From assembly GCA_002435955.1 (NCBI GenBank), contig DIWZ01000033.1, positions 229,508 to 283,367 of the forward strand: 53,860 bases of DNA, read 5' to 3'. The DNA is from Pelobacter sp. UBA6093. Its GTDB lineage: Bacteria; Desulfobacterota; Desulfuromonadia; Desulfuromonadales; Syntrophotaleaceae. The notes under the pieces are model-generated. The model did not search any database. It was not told where the DNA came from and was given only the letters and a program-made list of their open reading frames with translations. The position numbers and the translations under genes were made by a program. Of the stretch, positions 8,476 through 16,650 are shown piece by piece (position 1 is the stretch's first letter; every line of letters starts with the position of its first letter).

Positions 8476-9915
8476 TTATGGTTGGTCCGATAGATGCTCA
8501 AGGGCCGAACGGGCGGCGTGATAACCGCACATGCCGTGCACGCCACCGCCGGGCGGGGTGGATGAGGAGCAGAGGAAAACGCCTTTAAGGCCGGTGGCGT
8601 AGGGATCTGGCTTGAACACCGGGCGGGCGAAAATCTGCCGTAAATCCTGAACGCCGCCGTTGATGTCGCCGCCGATGCAGTTAGGGTTGTAGCGCTGGTA
8701 TCCGGCAGCGGTGCGGGTACTGCGCGCCAGGATCAGCTCGCGAAAGCCTGGCGCAAAACGCTCTACCTGGCGTTCGATGGCCTCGGTCATATCCACATCG
8801 GAACCGTTGGGAACGTGGCAGTAAGCCCAGCCGGTGTGCCGACCGGTCGGGGCCCGGAGCTCATCGAACAGACTCTGCTGGGCGAGCAGGACAAACGGCC
8901 TTTGCGGATGACTACCGGCCCATACCTGGTGTTCCGCCGCGCTGATCTCTTCCAGGGTGCCGCCCAAATGCACCGTTCCGGCCCGGGCACAGTCGGCGGC
9001 CTGCCAGGGGATGGCAGCGGCGAGAGCCCAGTCGATCTTGAAAACCCCCGGACCATAGCGGTAGCCCGCCAGTCTTCTGCGATAGATGTTGTCGAGGCGG
9101 TCACCCGCGAGTTGCAGCAACTGGCGGGGCGTCACATCGAGGAGAATGGTACGGGCCCGTGGCAGCTCATCGAGGGAACGAACCGGGCTGGCCGTCTCGA
9201 TTCGGCCACCCAGGGCTTGCAGACAGGCGGCCAGCGCTCCCGCGAGACGGCCGGCTCCACCTCGGGGCAGGGGCCAGCCCACCGCATGCCCGAGGAGGCC
9301 GAGCACCAGACCGACAGCCGCGGAGGCCGTTCGATCAAGGGGCAAAAAAGAATGCGCCGCCAGCCCGGCCAGCAGGGCGCGGGCGCGCCGGCCGGAAAAC
9401 CGCGCCCTGCCCAGGGCTTCTGCCGAGCGGAGAGCATGGCGGGCAAAGCGTGCCAGCAGCAGCGGGTGACGGGGGATATGCAGAGGGGCGAGAATTTCTT
9501 CGGCCAGTTGCGGCCAGGTGTCCACCAGCGGCGCCATCAGTTGCAGGTAGGCGCGGGCATCCTCGCCCAGGTTGACGGCGGTCTGGCGCACGGAGCGCTC
9601 CAGCATGACGGCGCTACCGTCGTCGAGGGGATGGGCGAGAGGCGCCGGTGGGTGGATCCATTCCAGGCCGTGCTCAGCCAGGGGCAAAGTCTTGAAAAAG
9701 GGGGAAGCAACTCCCACCGGATAAATTGCCGAACAGATGTCGTGGACAAATCCCGGCAGGGTCAGCGCCGCCGAACGCACGCCGCCACCAATCTGCTCAG
9801 CCCCCTCGAGGAGAGTTACGGAATGGCCGGCCCTGGCCAGTTCGATGGCCGCGGCCAGACCGTTGGGCCCGGAGCCCACTACGATGGCGTCGGTCGAGAA
9901 AAGGTGTGATCTCAT
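8476..9915 (-). CDS. FAD-dependent oxidoreductase, phytoene-desaturase-like (PYROXD2-type)
   Basis: A 479-residue flavoprotein. The N-terminal dinucleotide-binding motif VVGSGPNGLAAAIELARAGH is followed by an acidic residue ending the second beta strand (TLLEGAEQ), the ADP-binding fold of FAD enzymes. The C-terminus ends in the FAD-contacting phrase GVFLCSSSTPPGGGVHGMCGYHAA, typical of the phytoene dehydrogenase/CrtI-related family of unknown substrate. There are no carotenoid synthesis neighbours, so a role in carotenoid formation is not supported. ATG at 9915 was chosen because the family motif begins about nine residues after it. It is convergent with selU with only 50 bases between, so the two genes terminate close together. 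Confidence 0.8.
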   Translation of the reverse strand: MRSHLFSTDAIVVGSGPNGLAAAIELARAGHSVTLLEGAEQIGGGVRSAALTLPGFVHDICSAIYPVGVASPFFKTLPLAEHGLEWIHPPAPLAHPLDDGSAVMLERSVRQTAVNLGEDARAYLQLMAPLVDTWPQLAEEILAPLHIPRHPLLLARFARHALRSAEALGRARFSGRRARALLAGLAAHSFLPLDRTASAAVGLVLGLLGHAVGWPLPRGGAGRLAGALAACLQALGGRIETASPVRSLDELPRARTILLDVTPRQLLQLAGDRLDNIYRRRLAGYRYGPGVFKIDWALAAAIPWQAADCARAGTVHLGGTLEEISAAEHQVWAGSHPQRPFVLLAQQSLFDELRAPTGRHTGWAYCHVPNGSDVDMTEAIERQVERFAPGFRELILARSTRTAAGYQRYNPNCIGGDINGGVQDLRQIFARPVFKPDPYATGLKGVFLCSSSTPPGGGVHGMCGYHAARSALEHLSDQP

Positions 9916-10035
9916 GAAAGTCCGATCTCTCCCAGGCAGTGTTCTGCCAGAAACCATATCAGGAAACCGGCGGCATTCAAATTCAGGTTTGGTTTCCCCT
10001 TAAGTCCAGAGGGCTTCGCAAAAGGTATCGTTGAC

Positions 10036-10455
10036 ATGGAAATTTTTGAAAAAAGAGACTCCCTGGATTTGGTGCTGTGCCGGGAATGTGGCGGGCGTTG
10101 CTGTCAGGGCAGCCCTGGAATCTGGGTTGATCCCGAGCGATTTTTCGCCCTCTTTTTCCAGGGACAACGTTTGACGGTTGAGCAACTGCGCGGACAATTG
10201 CCTGCCTTGGGGTTGGTGTTATGGGGGAATAGCGGCGTGTCGATGCCTGCCCCCCGGTCATTGGCCTCCGGCTGCGCGTTTCTCGGGATTGACGGCTGTC
10301 AGTTCACGGTTGCCCAGCGGCCTTGCCAATGTCTGGCGCTGATTCCAAGCAGGGCGACGCTTGCTCAACAACAGGGCTGTCTCTGCCGGTTGCCGGAGGC
10401 GTACAGCCGGGATGCGGGAAGGCAGCGCTGGCAGCAATATTGGCAGACGGTTTAA
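10036..10455 (+). CDS. YkgJ-like CxxCC cluster protein
   Basis: A 139-residue cysteine-containing protein. CRECGGRCCQG (residues 15-25) is the CxxC...CC signature of YkgJ/UPF0153-type putative zinc- or iron-chelating proteins. Further conserved-looking Cys are in SGCAFLGIDGCQFT and RPCQCLAL, giving about eight Cys that could bind a metal cluster. No signal peptide is seen, so it is probably cytoplasmic. The biochemical role of the family is not established. It is divergent from the upstream flavoprotein gene with a 120-base gap that should hold both promoters. Confidence 0.7.
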   Translation: MEIFEKRDSLDLVLCRECGGRCCQGSPGIWVDPERFFALFFQGQRLTVEQLRGQLPALGLVLWGNSGVSMPAPRSLASGCAFLGIDGCQFTVAQRPCQCLALIPSRATLAQQQGCLCRLPEAYSRDAGRQRWQQYWQTV

Positions 10456-10560
10456 CTTGGGAGCGGGGATCTCCCCGGCAATGACGGGCCAACCCCAGCC
10501 GAAGTAACATCTCAAAGTATGGTAAAATAGAGAAGTGTGAACCAAAGAAAGGGGGACTCT

Positions 10561-10755
10561 ATGAACTCCGAACAGCTAAAGGGTCAATGGAAGCAGCTCA
10601 AAGGGGAAATCAGAAAACAATGGGGCAAGCTGACCGACGACGAAGTCGATATTATCGCCGGCGAGAAGGATAAACTGGTCGGCAAGCTGCAGGAGAAGTA
10701 CGGGTACACCAAGGAGCAGGCTGAAAAACAGATCAAAGATTTCAACCTTCATTAA
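10561..10755 (+). CDS. CsbD-like general stress protein
   Basis: A 64-residue, highly charged helical protein that begins MNSEQLKGQWKQLKGEIR and continues with WGKLTDDEVDIIAGEKDKLVGKLQEKYG, the full-length CsbD pattern. Family members are abundant small stress proteins of unclear mechanism; in Bacillus csbD is sigma-B dependent. A strong ribosome-binding site (AAAGGGGGACTCT) precedes the ATG at 10561. It is monocistronic: an intrinsic terminator follows 28 bases after the stop. Confidence 0.92.
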   Translation: MNSEQLKGQWKQLKGEIRKQWGKLTDDEVDIIAGEKDKLVGKLQEKYGYTKEQAEKQIKDFNLH

Positions 10756-10782
10756 TGCTTGGTCTGTATCCGTTGAACACAT

Positions 10783-10809
10783 CCGGTCCTGAAGGGGCCG
10801 TTTTTTTTT
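10783..10809 (+). terminator. Intrinsic terminator of csbD-like gene
   Basis: CGGTCC pairs with GGGCCG (one G-U pair), with a short loop, followed by nine T at 10801-10809. Confidence 0.85.
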
Positions 10810-10942
10810 ATGAACACCCGCAAAAGCCTGAGCATGCAGGAGCCTTTTGCCGGTAAATTCAGAGGGAGAATTCGATCTGCTTTCCACCGTGCAGCTCGGC
10901 ACGCCGACATTGACGACCCGTCCGTCGAGGGCGGATTGAAAT

Positions 10943-11782
10943 TCAATGGGTCCCGACCAGTTTTCCGCCTCGCTTGATGGATTGGGCCAGGCGGTGCAAA
11001 AACACACAAACCTGGGCAGGCTCTTCGAGGGCGAAATGCGCCGCAGTGGGGCGGTTCTCGTCCCGGACCAGAATGGTGATGCCCCGCTCACGCAGTTCAC
11101 GAAAGGCGTCTTCATCGGTCAGATCGTCGCCGATATAAAAGGGCAGCACCTCTTCGCGGTGCATGCCAAGTTGTTGCAGGATCCAGCGGATGGCCTTGCC
11201 TTTATCCCATGGCAGATCCGGGCGCAGTTCAAAGATTTTTTTCCCCCCGGTTTTGCGCAGGTTTTCGTGGGATTCCAGGATTTGGTCCACGGCCTTTTCG
11301 ACCTTCGACAGGTCGTCGTCGGCGACGCGGCGGAAATGAACCGCAATGGCGAAGCGTTTGCGCTCCACCTGGCAGCCGGCGATGTCCTGCAAACTCCGGC
11401 GCAGGGCTTGTTCAGCCTGGTCGAGGGCTGGCAGATATTCGCGCCCCTGCTGATAATCCATGTGTCCCTCTGGCCCGGAGATATCGAACCCGTGGCTGCC
11501 GGCATAGAGGAGGTCTTCGATGTTTACCAGCCGCCGCACATCTGCCAGGTCGCGTCCGCTGACCACCGCGACCGTGCACTGACCGGCCAGTTCGCGCAAT
11601 GCCTGGCGCATTTCCTGCGACAGGATGGCCAGTTCCGGCCGTTCCACGATGGGCGTCAGGGTACCGTCGTAATCGATGAACATGACGGCCTTCCGGCCGC
11701 GCAGGCGGCCGACCAGCTCCTCCAGTGACTCCAGCGCCGAGGGCAGTTGGTCGGTCATGGTCGGTGTGGAATCCTCTTGCAT
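10943..11782 (-). CDS. otsB: Trehalose-6-phosphate phosphatase
   Basis: A 279-residue HAD-superfamily phosphatase. Motif I FIDYDGTLTPI (nucleophile and acid/base Asp) lies near residue 36; VVSGRDLADV (motif II region) and FYIGDDLTDEDAF (motif IV acidic pair, near the C-terminus) follow. RHFRRVADD-like and KKIFELRPDLPWDKGKAI segments match the OtsB/T6PP family. It dephosphorylates trehalose-6-phosphate to trehalose, a stress protectant. AAGGAGGTATCC precedes the ATG at 11782. No otsA is in view. The same reading frame continues open upstream and encodes what looks like the C-terminal end of a beta-phosphoglucomutase-type HAD protein, so the gene may descend from a fused or overlapping pair. 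Confidence 0.9.
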   Translation of the reverse strand: MQEDSTPTMTDQLPSALESLEELVGRLRGRKAVMFIDYDGTLTPIVERPELAILSQEMRQALRELAGQCTVAVVSGRDLADVRRLVNIEDLLYAGSHGFDISGPEGHMDYQQGREYLPALDQAEQALRRSLQDIAGCQVERKRFAIAVHFRRVADDDLSKVEKAVDQILESHENLRKTGGKKIFELRPDLPWDKGKAIRWILQQLGMHREEVLPFYIGDDLTDEDAFRELRERGITILVRDENRPTAAHFALEEPAQVCVFLHRLAQSIKRGGKLVGTH

Positions 11783-11905
11783 GGATACCTCCTTCAGATC
11801 GGTAATGAGGACATCGGCGAAGCGGCCAAGGGAAGCGGCCTGTCCGGCCCGATCGACGTCGATGACCAGTCCGAAACCGCCCCGGCGGCCTGCCGGAACC
11901 TGATT
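11783..11905 (-). pseudogene. C-terminal remnant of a beta-phosphoglucomutase-like HAD hydrolase
   Basis: Read on the minus strand in the same frame as otsB, this stretch encodes AGRRGGFGLVIDVDR followed by AGQAASLGRFADVLITDL, the characteristic last 35 residues of HAD-IA beta-phosphoglucomutase relatives. No upstream part of that gene is recognisable. A TATACT -10-like box (rest of the promoter unclear) lies further upstream near 11950. The rest of the gap up to 12098 shows nothing else that I can support. Confidence 0.6.
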
Positions 11906-12098
11906 CGGGCAGTGTTGTCGAACCGCCTGCTACCCTGCATGGTTTTTAGTATAGCATGCGGGAGCCAGTCGGACTTCGGGTTGACAACCGCCCTGTAACT
12001 GGAAAACTTGAAGGGTAGTCTCAGGCACAACCAACATGTGCAGTCAGCCGGCAACATCTCCCGAAAACTCGGTGCTGCCAGCCTTCGGAGGTGTCAGC

Positions 12099-13232
12099 GT
12101 GTTCGAGCATCGATGGACCCTGTTCAACCTGTTCGGGTTCGGCGTCCGGGTGGATCTGAGCTGGCTGATCCTTGCCCTGCTGGTCACCTGGTCCCTGGCC
12201 AAGGGGTTGTTCCCTCATCAATATCCCGAATTGTCCGTTGCCACTTACTGGCTGATGGGGATTCTGGGCGCGTTGGGATTGTTCGTTTCCATCGTTTTCC
12301 ATGAATTCTGCCACTCGCTGGTCGCCAGACGCTATGGCCTGCCGATGAAAGGCATCACCCTGTTCGTGTTCGGCGGCATCGCCGAAATGGGCGAAGAACC
12401 CCGCACCCCCAAAATCGAATTTCTCATGGCCGCGGCCGGCCCGGTCGCAAGCTTCCTGCTGGCGCTGCTCTTTTACCTGGTGTGGACCCTGGGAAATAAT
12501 CTTGCCTGGAGCGACCTGGCCAACGGGATCACCGGTTACCTGGCCTTCATCAATGTGCTGCTGGCGGTATTCAACCTGTTGCCGGCCTTTCCCCTCGACG
12601 GCGGTCGCATCCTGCGTTCGGCGCTGTGGCAGTGGCAGGGAGACCTGCGCCGGGCCACCCGCAGCGCCAGCCGCATCGGCGCAGGCTTTGGTGTGGCGCT
12701 GATGCTGTTCGGTCTGTTCAACGCGTTTGGCGGCAACCTGATCGGCGGCCTGTGGTATTTCCTTATCGGCCTGTTTTTGCGTGGTGCGGCACGCATGACC
12801 TACCAGCAACTTTTGCTGCGACTGGCTTTCGAAGGGCAATCCATCACCCACCTCATGAATCCGGCTCCGGTACAAGTTTCGCCCGATATCTCCCTGCGCG
12901 AACTGATCGAAGATCATCTGCCGCGCCACCTGGGCAAGACCTTTCCGGTGGTGGAGCAAGGGTGGCTGATCGGCTGCGCCCCCCTCGCACGGATCAAGCA
13001 GTTTCGGCGTGAAGACTGGGCGGAACACCAGGTGCGGGAAATCCTCCAGCCCTGCCCCGAAACCACTCTCATAAAGCCGGACGCTGACGTGTTGCAGGCC
13101 TTGGCGCATATGCAGAAACTGAACCTCAAGCACCTGTTGGTGGTCGATGACCAAAAACTCCTGGGTACCCTTGCCCTGGCGGATATCCTGTCCGCATATG
13201 CCGCCTGGATGGAGCTGGAAAGCGAAACTTGA
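12099..13232 (+). CDS. M50 site-2 protease with C-terminal CBS domain pair
   Basis: A 377-residue intramembrane metalloprotease. HEFCHS (HExxH zinc site, in a hydrophobic helix) and the downstream NLLPAFPLDGGRIL (third ligand Asp) are the two S2P hallmarks. About six hydrophobic segments precede a soluble tail that reads as two CBS repeats (FEGQSITHLMNPAPVQVSP and VREILQPCPETTLIKPD). CBS domains in this family usually sense adenine nucleotides. The likely role is cleavage of a membrane-bound substrate such as an anti-sigma factor, not identified here. GTG at 12099 is preferred because GGAGGTGTCAGC lies just before it; an in-frame ATG at 12036 lacks a ribosome-binding site. Confidence 0.85.
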   Translation: MFEHRWTLFNLFGFGVRVDLSWLILALLVTWSLAKGLFPHQYPELSVATYWLMGILGALGLFVSIVFHEFCHSLVARRYGLPMKGITLFVFGGIAEMGEEPRTPKIEFLMAAAGPVASFLLALLFYLVWTLGNNLAWSDLANGITGYLAFINVLLAVFNLLPAFPLDGGRILRSALWQWQGDLRRATRSASRIGAGFGVALMLFGLFNAFGGNLIGGLWYFLIGLFLRGAARMTYQQLLLRLAFEGQSITHLMNPAPVQVSPDISLRELIEDHLPRHLGKTFPVVEQGWLIGCAPLARIKQFRREDWAEHQVREILQPCPETTLIKPDADVLQALAHMQKLNLKHLLVVDDQKLLGTLALADILSAYAAWMELESET

Positions 13233-13454
13233 TGGCCGGACCAGCCGGCGCCCGACAGGTGTAAAAATCCCTGCTGAGCATAGATTTGGATATCGACAGC
13301 CGGATCGGGATGAAACTCTCGCGCAGGCCAAAATTATCCCGCCCACAACGTACTTTGCTTCTAATGTGTGCGTCCGCTAAAAATAGTGGCCAACCGGTCC
13401 GTGGCTGTGCCATCATAACGGCTCGTCTCTTGAGTATGCTTCCAGGAGGGCAGG

Positions 13455-14945
13455 ATGGCTTTAAATCAGGGTGGTTCGGGTCTCAGCAAGTCATTGATCC
13501 TCAAAGGACTGCAGTGCCATAAGGCACTGTGGCTGAGCAAGCATCCACCCGATTTTCCCCTGCCCGAAAAGCCCGAACTGCAGGCCAGGTTTCAACTCGG
13601 TACCGAGGTCGGCATCCTCGCCCAGCAGCTCTTCCCCGGCGGCACCGAGGTGCCCTACGAGGGGCTGTCATTCCCTGAACAACTGACCCGCACCCAGCAA
13701 CTCATCGACAGCGGCGCGCAGGTCATCTACGAGGCCTCGTTTTCCTTCTCCGCCATCTTCGTCAAGGTCGACATCTTGGTGCGCGACGGCGACGCCTGGC
13801 AGATCCACGAGGTCAAGATGGGCACCGGCGTCAAGGATGTCAATCTGGACGACGTCGCCGTGCAGCACTACGTCCTGAGCGGCTGCGGTCTGACCATCTC
13901 CAAATGCTGCCTGGTGCATATCGACAACAGCTATGTGCGCCAGGGCGCCATCGAAGTCGACAAACTGTTCGCCAGCGAAGACATCAGCCTGCAGGTACTG
14001 GCGCGCCTGCAGGGCATGCCGGCAACTGTCGAGGAACTGCGCGCCACCCTGCGCGGCGGCGCCGAGCCCCCCATCGACATCGGCCCGTACTGCACCGACC
14101 CTTACGAATGCGACTTCATCCCCTACTGCTGGCAGCACATCCCCGCAGATTCGATCTTCGAGCTGCGCGGCAACGGCGTCAAAAAATTCGATCTCTACCG
14201 TCGCGGCATCATCCGTCTCGCCGATGTGCCGCTGAATGAACTCAACCCGGCCCAGCGTCAGCAGGCCGAGGCGACCCTCATCCGACAGGATGTCATCCAC
14301 CCGCAGCAGGTCAGGGCCTTCCTCGATACCCTCTGGTATCCGCTTTGCCATCTCGATTTCGAGAGCTTCAATACCCCCATCCCCAAATTCGACGGCACCC
14401 GCCCCTATCAGCAGGTGCCGTTCCAGTTTTCGCTGCACATCCAGCACCAGCCCGGCGCCGAGCCGCAGCACGTCGCTTACCTCGCTCCGCCGGGTATCGA
14501 CCCGCGCCGCGAACTGATCGGACAGCTGCTCGCCGCCATCCCCGCCGAGGCCTGTGTGCTGACCTACAACCAGGCCTTCGAAAAGGGCATCCTGCGCGAG
14601 CTCGCCGCCCTGTTCCCCGACCTGGCCCAAGGCATCGAGGTGCGGCTGGCCAACGTGCGCGACCTGATGGTGCCGTTTCGGCGCCGCGATGTGTACCGCT
14701 GGCAGATGCGCGGCTCCTACTCCATTAAAGAGGTACTGCCGGCCATGGTGCCCGAACTGTCCTATGCGGGACTGGTGATCGCAGACGGTATGGCGGCGAT
14801 GCAGGCCTATCATGACATGTGTGCGCTGGAGGATCCGGAGGCGCTTGCCCAGTTGCGGCAGGCGATGCTGGAGTATTGCCGGTTGGATACGTTGGCGATG
14901 GTGCGGATTTTGGAGACGTTGAGGGCCATAGGGAAGGGCAATTAA
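13455..14945 (+). CDS. DUF2779 protein: PD-(D/E)XK nuclease-like plus DEDD exonuclease-like domains
   Basis: A 496-residue protein of the DUF2779 family. The N-terminal half resembles Cas4/AddB-type nucleases: a Cys near residue 22 (LQCHKALWL), VKVDILVRDG...IHEVKMGT as the D...ExK catalytic core around residues 110-130, and a CTDPYECDFIPYC cluster near residues 215-227 that could hold an Fe-S cluster with the first Cys. The C-terminal half starts with HLDFESFNTP, the D-x-E of DEDD-type exonucleases. Function in the cell is not established. The start ATG follows GGAGGGCAGG. Downstream, 150 bases separate it from the integron integrase. Confidence 0.8.
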   Translation: MALNQGGSGLSKSLILKGLQCHKALWLSKHPPDFPLPEKPELQARFQLGTEVGILAQQLFPGGTEVPYEGLSFPEQLTRTQQLIDSGAQVIYEASFSFSAIFVKVDILVRDGDAWQIHEVKMGTGVKDVNLDDVAVQHYVLSGCGLTISKCCLVHIDNSYVRQGAIEVDKLFASEDISLQVLARLQGMPATVEELRATLRGGAEPPIDIGPYCTDPYECDFIPYCWQHIPADSIFELRGNGVKKFDLYRRGIIRLADVPLNELNPAQRQQAEATLIRQDVIHPQQVRAFLDTLWYPLCHLDFESFNTPIPKFDGTRPYQQVPFQFSLHIQHQPGAEPQHVAYLAPPGIDPRRELIGQLLAAIPAEACVLTYNQAFEKGILRELAALFPDLAQGIEVRLANVRDLMVPFRRRDVYRWQMRGSYSIKEVLPAMVPELSYAGLVIADGMAAMQAYHDMCALEDPEALAQLRQAMLEYCRLDTLAMVRILETLRAIGKGN

Positions 14946-15094
14946 GGTAAACGTCCCTGAAAAATGAATTGACGGGGTCAGATTGAAAAGTTAAAAAGGA
15001 TGTTCATAAAGCGTTTTTAAGTCGGGGGTGACGATGGCCGCGGAATTCCACCCGCCACTACAGCCCTCGGACCGAAACTACCTACTGCCAGTGG

Positions 15095-15967
15095 GTGAAA
15101 CGGTTCATTTTCTTCCACAACGTCCGTCACCCTGCAGAAATGGCTGAACCTGAGATCAATGCCTTTCTCACCGATCTGGCGGTCAGGCTCAAGGTCGGTG
15201 CCTCGACCCAGAACCAGGCCCTCTCTGCGCTCCTGTTTTTGTATCGGCACGTCATAGGTCGCGAGGTTGGTGATCTCGGCGAGGTCATCCGGGCCCGAAA
15301 GCTCAAGCGCCTTCCCGTGGTCATGACGCGGGAGGAGGTCAAGACCGTCCTTGCTCATTTGCCGGGGTCAAAAAAATTGATGGCCGGTTTGCTCTATGGC
15401 GCCGGGCTCCGTTTGATGGAATGTCTTCAACTGCGGATACAGGACCTGGATTTTGCCGGAGGGGAACTGCTGGTTCGTGACGGCAAGGGTGGAAAGGACA
15501 GGCGCACCATGTTGCCAGAGTCGCTGGTGCCGGCATTGCGAGAACATCTGACGCAGGTCAAAAAGGTTCATGACAAAGATCTGGCCGATGGATGGGGCAA
15601 GGTTTCGTTACCAAACGCACTCGATCGGAAATACCCGAAAGCACCCTGGGAATGGCGCTGGCAGTGGGTTTTCCCTCAGGAGAACCGCTGGAAAAATCTG
15701 AAGACCGGAGAAGAGGGGCGGCACTACGTCCATGAAACAATCCTCCAAAAAGCAGTCAGGGTTGCCGTTACAAAAGCAGAATTGACCAAACGAATCAGTT
15801 GTCACACTTTCCGTCATTCATTTGCCACCCATCTGCTGGAGAGCGGGTATGATATCCGAACCATTCAGGAGTTGATGGGACACAAGGATGTGAGTACGAC
15901 CATGATCTATACGCATGTATTGAATAAGGGTGGCAAGGGAGTCAGCAGCCCTTTGGATGACCTTTGA
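15095..15967 (+). CDS. intI: Integron integrase (IntI-type tyrosine recombinase), N-terminus disturbed
   Basis: A tyrosine recombinase with all catalytic residues visible: Arg in GAGLRLMECLQLR, Lys in GKGGKDRRT, HTFRH, LMGHKDVSTT and the nucleophile Tyr in MIYTHVL. The segment LDRKYPKAPWEWRWQWVFPQ between them is the extra domain found only in integron integrases, which separates it from XerC/D. The first usable start is GTG at 15095 (290 aa). The conserved family N-terminus (HYSPRTETTYCQWVKRF) begins upstream in the same frame, at about 15056, but that frame is closed by TGA at 15029 and has no ATG, GTG or TTG. A frameshift or truncation at the 5' end is likely, so activity is doubtful. Unusually, the cassettes follow its 3' end in the same orientation. 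Confidence 0.88.
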   Translation: MKRFIFFHNVRHPAEMAEPEINAFLTDLAVRLKVGASTQNQALSALLFLYRHVIGREVGDLGEVIRARKLKRLPVVMTREEVKTVLAHLPGSKKLMAGLLYGAGLRLMECLQLRIQDLDFAGGELLVRDGKGGKDRRTMLPESLVPALREHLTQVKKVHDKDLADGWGKVSLPNALDRKYPKAPWEWRWQWVFPQENRWKNLKTGEEGRHYVHETILQKAVRVAVTKAELTKRISCHTFRHSFATHLLESGYDIRTIQELMGHKDVSTTMIYTHVLNKGGKGVSSPLDDL

Positions 15968-16131
15968 ACCGGTATAGGCAGATCTGTCTATATCGGGGAG
16001 GGTAATGGTTGTAACAATTGTAACATGTTGAAATATTTGCTAAAAACAGACTTTCGGGATTATGGACGGATATTTTATACAGCTCGGGCTTTCTGTGTTT
16101 ACCGTTTTATACAGAAACTGCCCATTTACTG
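15968..16131 (+). other. attI-like region and probable cassette promoter
   Basis: This is the space between the integrase stop and the first cassette. The recombination point is inferred at G16131/TTAGGGG: this box is the exact complement of the GCCCCTAAC that opens the attC of the same cassette. TTTTATACAG occurs twice (16072-16081 and 16108-16117), and TTTCTGT/ACAGAAA form an inverted repeat near the junction; these could be integrase-binding or promoter elements. TTGCTA and TTATGG spaced by 17 bases (about 16039-16067) form a possible promoter reading into the array. Confidence 0.55.
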
Positions 16132-16143
16132 TTAGGGGCTCGG

Positions 16144-16530
16144 ATGTCCATTGATCTTCGCAATGAGGATGGGAAAGAGTTCTACTTCTCTACTATTGGG
16201 TGGGCCTTTTATTTGAATCTTGCAGCCATTCATTACGGCTGGGAGAAATCCGGCACTCAACCGCCTAAGGAATGGGCCACCACTGAAGGTCCATGGTTGG
16301 GAGACTATGATTGGAACGCAGGGCAAATTGTTACCGCTCAAGACGCTAAATCTTATGCTGAAGCATTGGCAAAGTATCTTGCTGACCCAGACGGAAAATC
16401 AAAGGCAAGAGCCCTGGCTCAAGAGCTTGGAAAGGTGATCGGTGTTGATGTGTCCGTCGATGAAAACGACGACACATATGTAAGCTCGTTCATTGAGTAC
16501 GCCAATTACGGAGGGTTCGAGATATGGTAG
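16144..16530 (+). CDS. Cassette 1: orphan 128-residue protein
   Basis: The only gene of the first integron cassette. The ATG lies 12 bases after the cassette boundary, and AGGGG of the boundary box itself serves as ribosome-binding site. The protein is soluble, acidic and rich in aromatic residues (GWAFYLNLAAIHYGW, DYDWNAGQ), with a helical middle (AKSYAEALAKYLADPDGKSKARALAQELGKV, seen in parts) and the ending FIEYANYGGFEIW. No signal peptide or membrane segment. I do not recognise a characterised family; cassette proteins of this size are often toxin-immunity or accessory proteins, but nothing here proves it. The stop codon TAG merges with the first base of attC1. Confidence 0.75.
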   Translation: MSIDLRNEDGKEFYFSTIGWAFYLNLAAIHYGWEKSGTQPPKEWATTEGPWLGDYDWNAGQIVTAQDAKSYAEALAKYLADPDGKSKARALAQELGKVIGVDVSVDENDDTYVSSFIEYANYGGFEIW

Positions 16531-16619
16531 CCCCTAACATGGCGCTCAACCTCGCTCCCTTCGGTCGCTGGACGCTGCGCGATAAAGCCGCGCAGCGCCG
16601 GTTAGCTCTACGTTATACG
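16530..16619 (+). repeat. attC1 recombination site
   Basis: A 90-bp attC: R'' GCCCCTAAC at 16530-16538, L'' GCTCAACC, L' GGTTAGCTC, R' GTTATACG at 16612-16619. An inner hairpin CGCTGCGC/GCGCAGCG fills the loop. R'' is complementary to the start of cassette 1 (TTAGGGGC), as expected for a cassette excised and closed at G/TT. Confidence 0.88.
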
Positions 16620-16650
16620 AAAGATCAAAAAACCATAAGGCTTCTCTGAA

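Noticed and set aside
12021..13346. Long open frame antisense to the M50 protease gene
   Set aside because: High-GC shadow: no ribosome-binding site, low-complexity Gln/His-rich translation, while the sense strand has clear catalytic motifs.
13668..14813. Long antisense frame across the DUF2779 gene
   Set aside because: Same reason: the sense strand carries the Cys and nuclease motifs.
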